A DNA stretch of 6,601 bases. Origin: Anaerolineae bacterium. GTDB lineage: Bacteria > Chloroflexota > Anaerolineae > Aggregatilineales > Phototrophicaceae. The stretch covers positions 1-6,601 of the forward strand of contig JADLHH010000001.1 of NCBI GenBank assembly GCA_020848855.1. The letters run 5' to 3'. Below the pieces are notes generated by a model that did no database searches, had not been told where the DNA came from, and worked only from the letters and a program-made list of their open reading frames with translations. Each line of letters begins with the position of its first letter. The stretch's first letter is position 1. Position numbers and translations under genes: made by a program. Shown piece by piece: positions 5,745 through 6,601 of the stretch.

Positions 5745-6601
5745 ATGAAGCAGAAGAAACTGCACATGATCGGCAATGCCCACATCGACCCGGTGTGGCT
5801 GTGGCAGTGGCAGGAAGGCTTTCACGAAGTCAAGGCGACCTTCCGCTCGGCGCTCGACCGCATGAAGGAGTACGACGACTTCAAGTTCGTGGCGAGTTCG
5901 GCGGTGTTCTATAGCTGGGTCGAAAACAGCGATCCGGCAATGTTCGCCGAGATTCAGCAGCGCGTGGCGGAAGGGCGCTGGCAGGTCGTCGGCGGCTGGT
6001 GGATCGAGCCGGACTGCAACATCCCCAGCGGCGAAGCCTTCGTCCGTCATGGGCTGTACGGTCAGCGCTACTTCCAGCAGAAGTTTGGCACGACCGCCCG
6101 CGTCGGCTTCAACGTCGACAGCTTCGGTCACGCCGGGACGCTGCCGCAGATTCTCAAGAAGAGCGGCATCTCCTACTACAACTTCCTCCGCCCGATGCCG
6201 CACGAGAAAGGGATGCCGTCGCGCCTGTTCTGGTGGGAAGCCGACGATGGATCGCGGGTTTTGACCTACCGCATCCCCTTTGAGTACCTGTCGTGGGGCA
6301 AAGAAATCAGCGAACACATCGCCCGCTGCACCCACGAGATCAAAGCGCCCTACGACGAAGGGATGTGCTTCTACGGTGTCGGCAATCACGGCGGCGGACC
6401 GACGAAGGCGAACCTTGACAGCATTCACAACCTCAACGGGCGTGACGCCCTGCCCGAACTGCTGCTGAGCACGCCCGAAGCCTTCTTCGACTCGGTGGCA
6501 GGCAAGGATTTGCCGATCCCAGTCGTCCACAGCGACCTGCAAAATCACGCCGTCGGCTGCTACGCGGCGCATTCGGGGATCAAGCAGTGGAACCGCAAAG
6601 C
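5745..6601 (+). CDS. GH38 alpha-mannosidase, N-terminal part (3' end outside window)
   Basis: The frame stays open from ATG 5745 to the right edge, giving 285 complete codons of a family whose bacterial members usually have about 800-1000 residues. The GH38 catalytic domain begins at once: 'NAHIDPVWLW' (residues 11-20; zinc ligands H13 and D15), 'GRWQVVGGWWIEPDCNIPSGE' (77-97), and 'FNVDSFGHAGTLPQIL' (122-137) with D125 as catalytic nucleophile and zinc ligand. 'GVGNHGGGPT' follows at 211-220, then 'LQNHAVGCYAAHSGIKQWNRK' (265-285) with H268 as the probable fourth zinc ligand. Family members are retaining, zinc-dependent exo-mannosidases that remove terminal alpha-linked mannose. No signal peptide precedes the HIDPVW motif, so the enzyme should be cytosolic and act on imported mannosides. 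All visible catalytic residues are intact. Linkage preference cannot be read. Confidence 0.96.
   Translation, partial: MKQKKLHMIGNAHIDPVWLWQWQEGFHEVKATFRSALDRMKEYDDFKFVASSAVFYSWVENSDPAMFAEIQQRVAEGRWQVVGGWWIEPDCNIPSGEAFVRHGLYGQRYFQQKFGTTARVGFNVDSFGHAGTLPQILKKSGISYYNFLRPMPHEKGMPSRLFWWEADDGSRVLTYRIPFEYLSWGKEISEHIARCTHEIKAPYDEGMCFYGVGNHGGGPTKANLDSIHNLNGRDALPELLLSTPEAFFDSVAGKDLPIPVVHSDLQNHAVGCYAAHSGIKQWNRK

Noticed and set aside
5688..6572. Long open frame on the - strand opposite the alpha-mannosidase gene
   Set aside because: The + strand here encodes clear GH38 catalytic motifs; the antisense frame has only low-complexity-like sequence and no motif.

Overview
The window is a GC-rich (about 60% by eye), densely packed bacterial segment in which every gene lies on the + strand. 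No ribosomal, mobility or phage genes are visible. The gene content and the GTAGGGGC-type palindrome between two genes recall saccharolytic Chloroflexota. That is an impression from memory, not a demonstrated assignment; the sequence itself supports only a free-living, GC-rich, glycan-degrading bacterium.

Layout: (1) positions 2-856 are the 3' end of a gene whose product resembles the C-terminal part of a beta-galactosidase (GH42/GH35-like trimerisation-type domain plus beta-sandwich). (2) 866-2494 encodes one continuous protein that joins an Asp/Glu-racemase-like domain to a complete class II (zinc) ketose-bisphosphate aldolase. (3) 2496-3806 encodes an (alpha/alpha)6-barrel glycosidase related to GH100 invertases and amylo-1,6-glucosidases. 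(4) 3807-3901 is a short intergenic region containing an 11-bp palindromic hairpin element. (5) 3902-5701 encodes a tandem metallo-beta-lactamase-fold protein with a NEW3-like C-terminal Ig domain. (6) 5745-6601 is the 5' part of a GH38 alpha-mannosidase gene, cut by the window edge.

The first three genes are separated by 9 bases and 1 base, each with a good Shine-Dalgarno sequence, so they are probably co-transcribed. The metallo-beta-lactamase and alpha-mannosidase genes follow after the palindrome and may belong to the same operon or form a second unit. The three glycosidase-type products could release sugars from an alpha-mannose- and beta-galactose-containing or related saccharide, and the aldolase could cleave a phosphorylated ketose derived from them. 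The roles of the racemase-like domain and of the double metallo-beta-lactamase protein are unknown. The racemase-aldolase fusion and the double metallo-beta-lactamase/NEW3 protein are the least ordinary items here.
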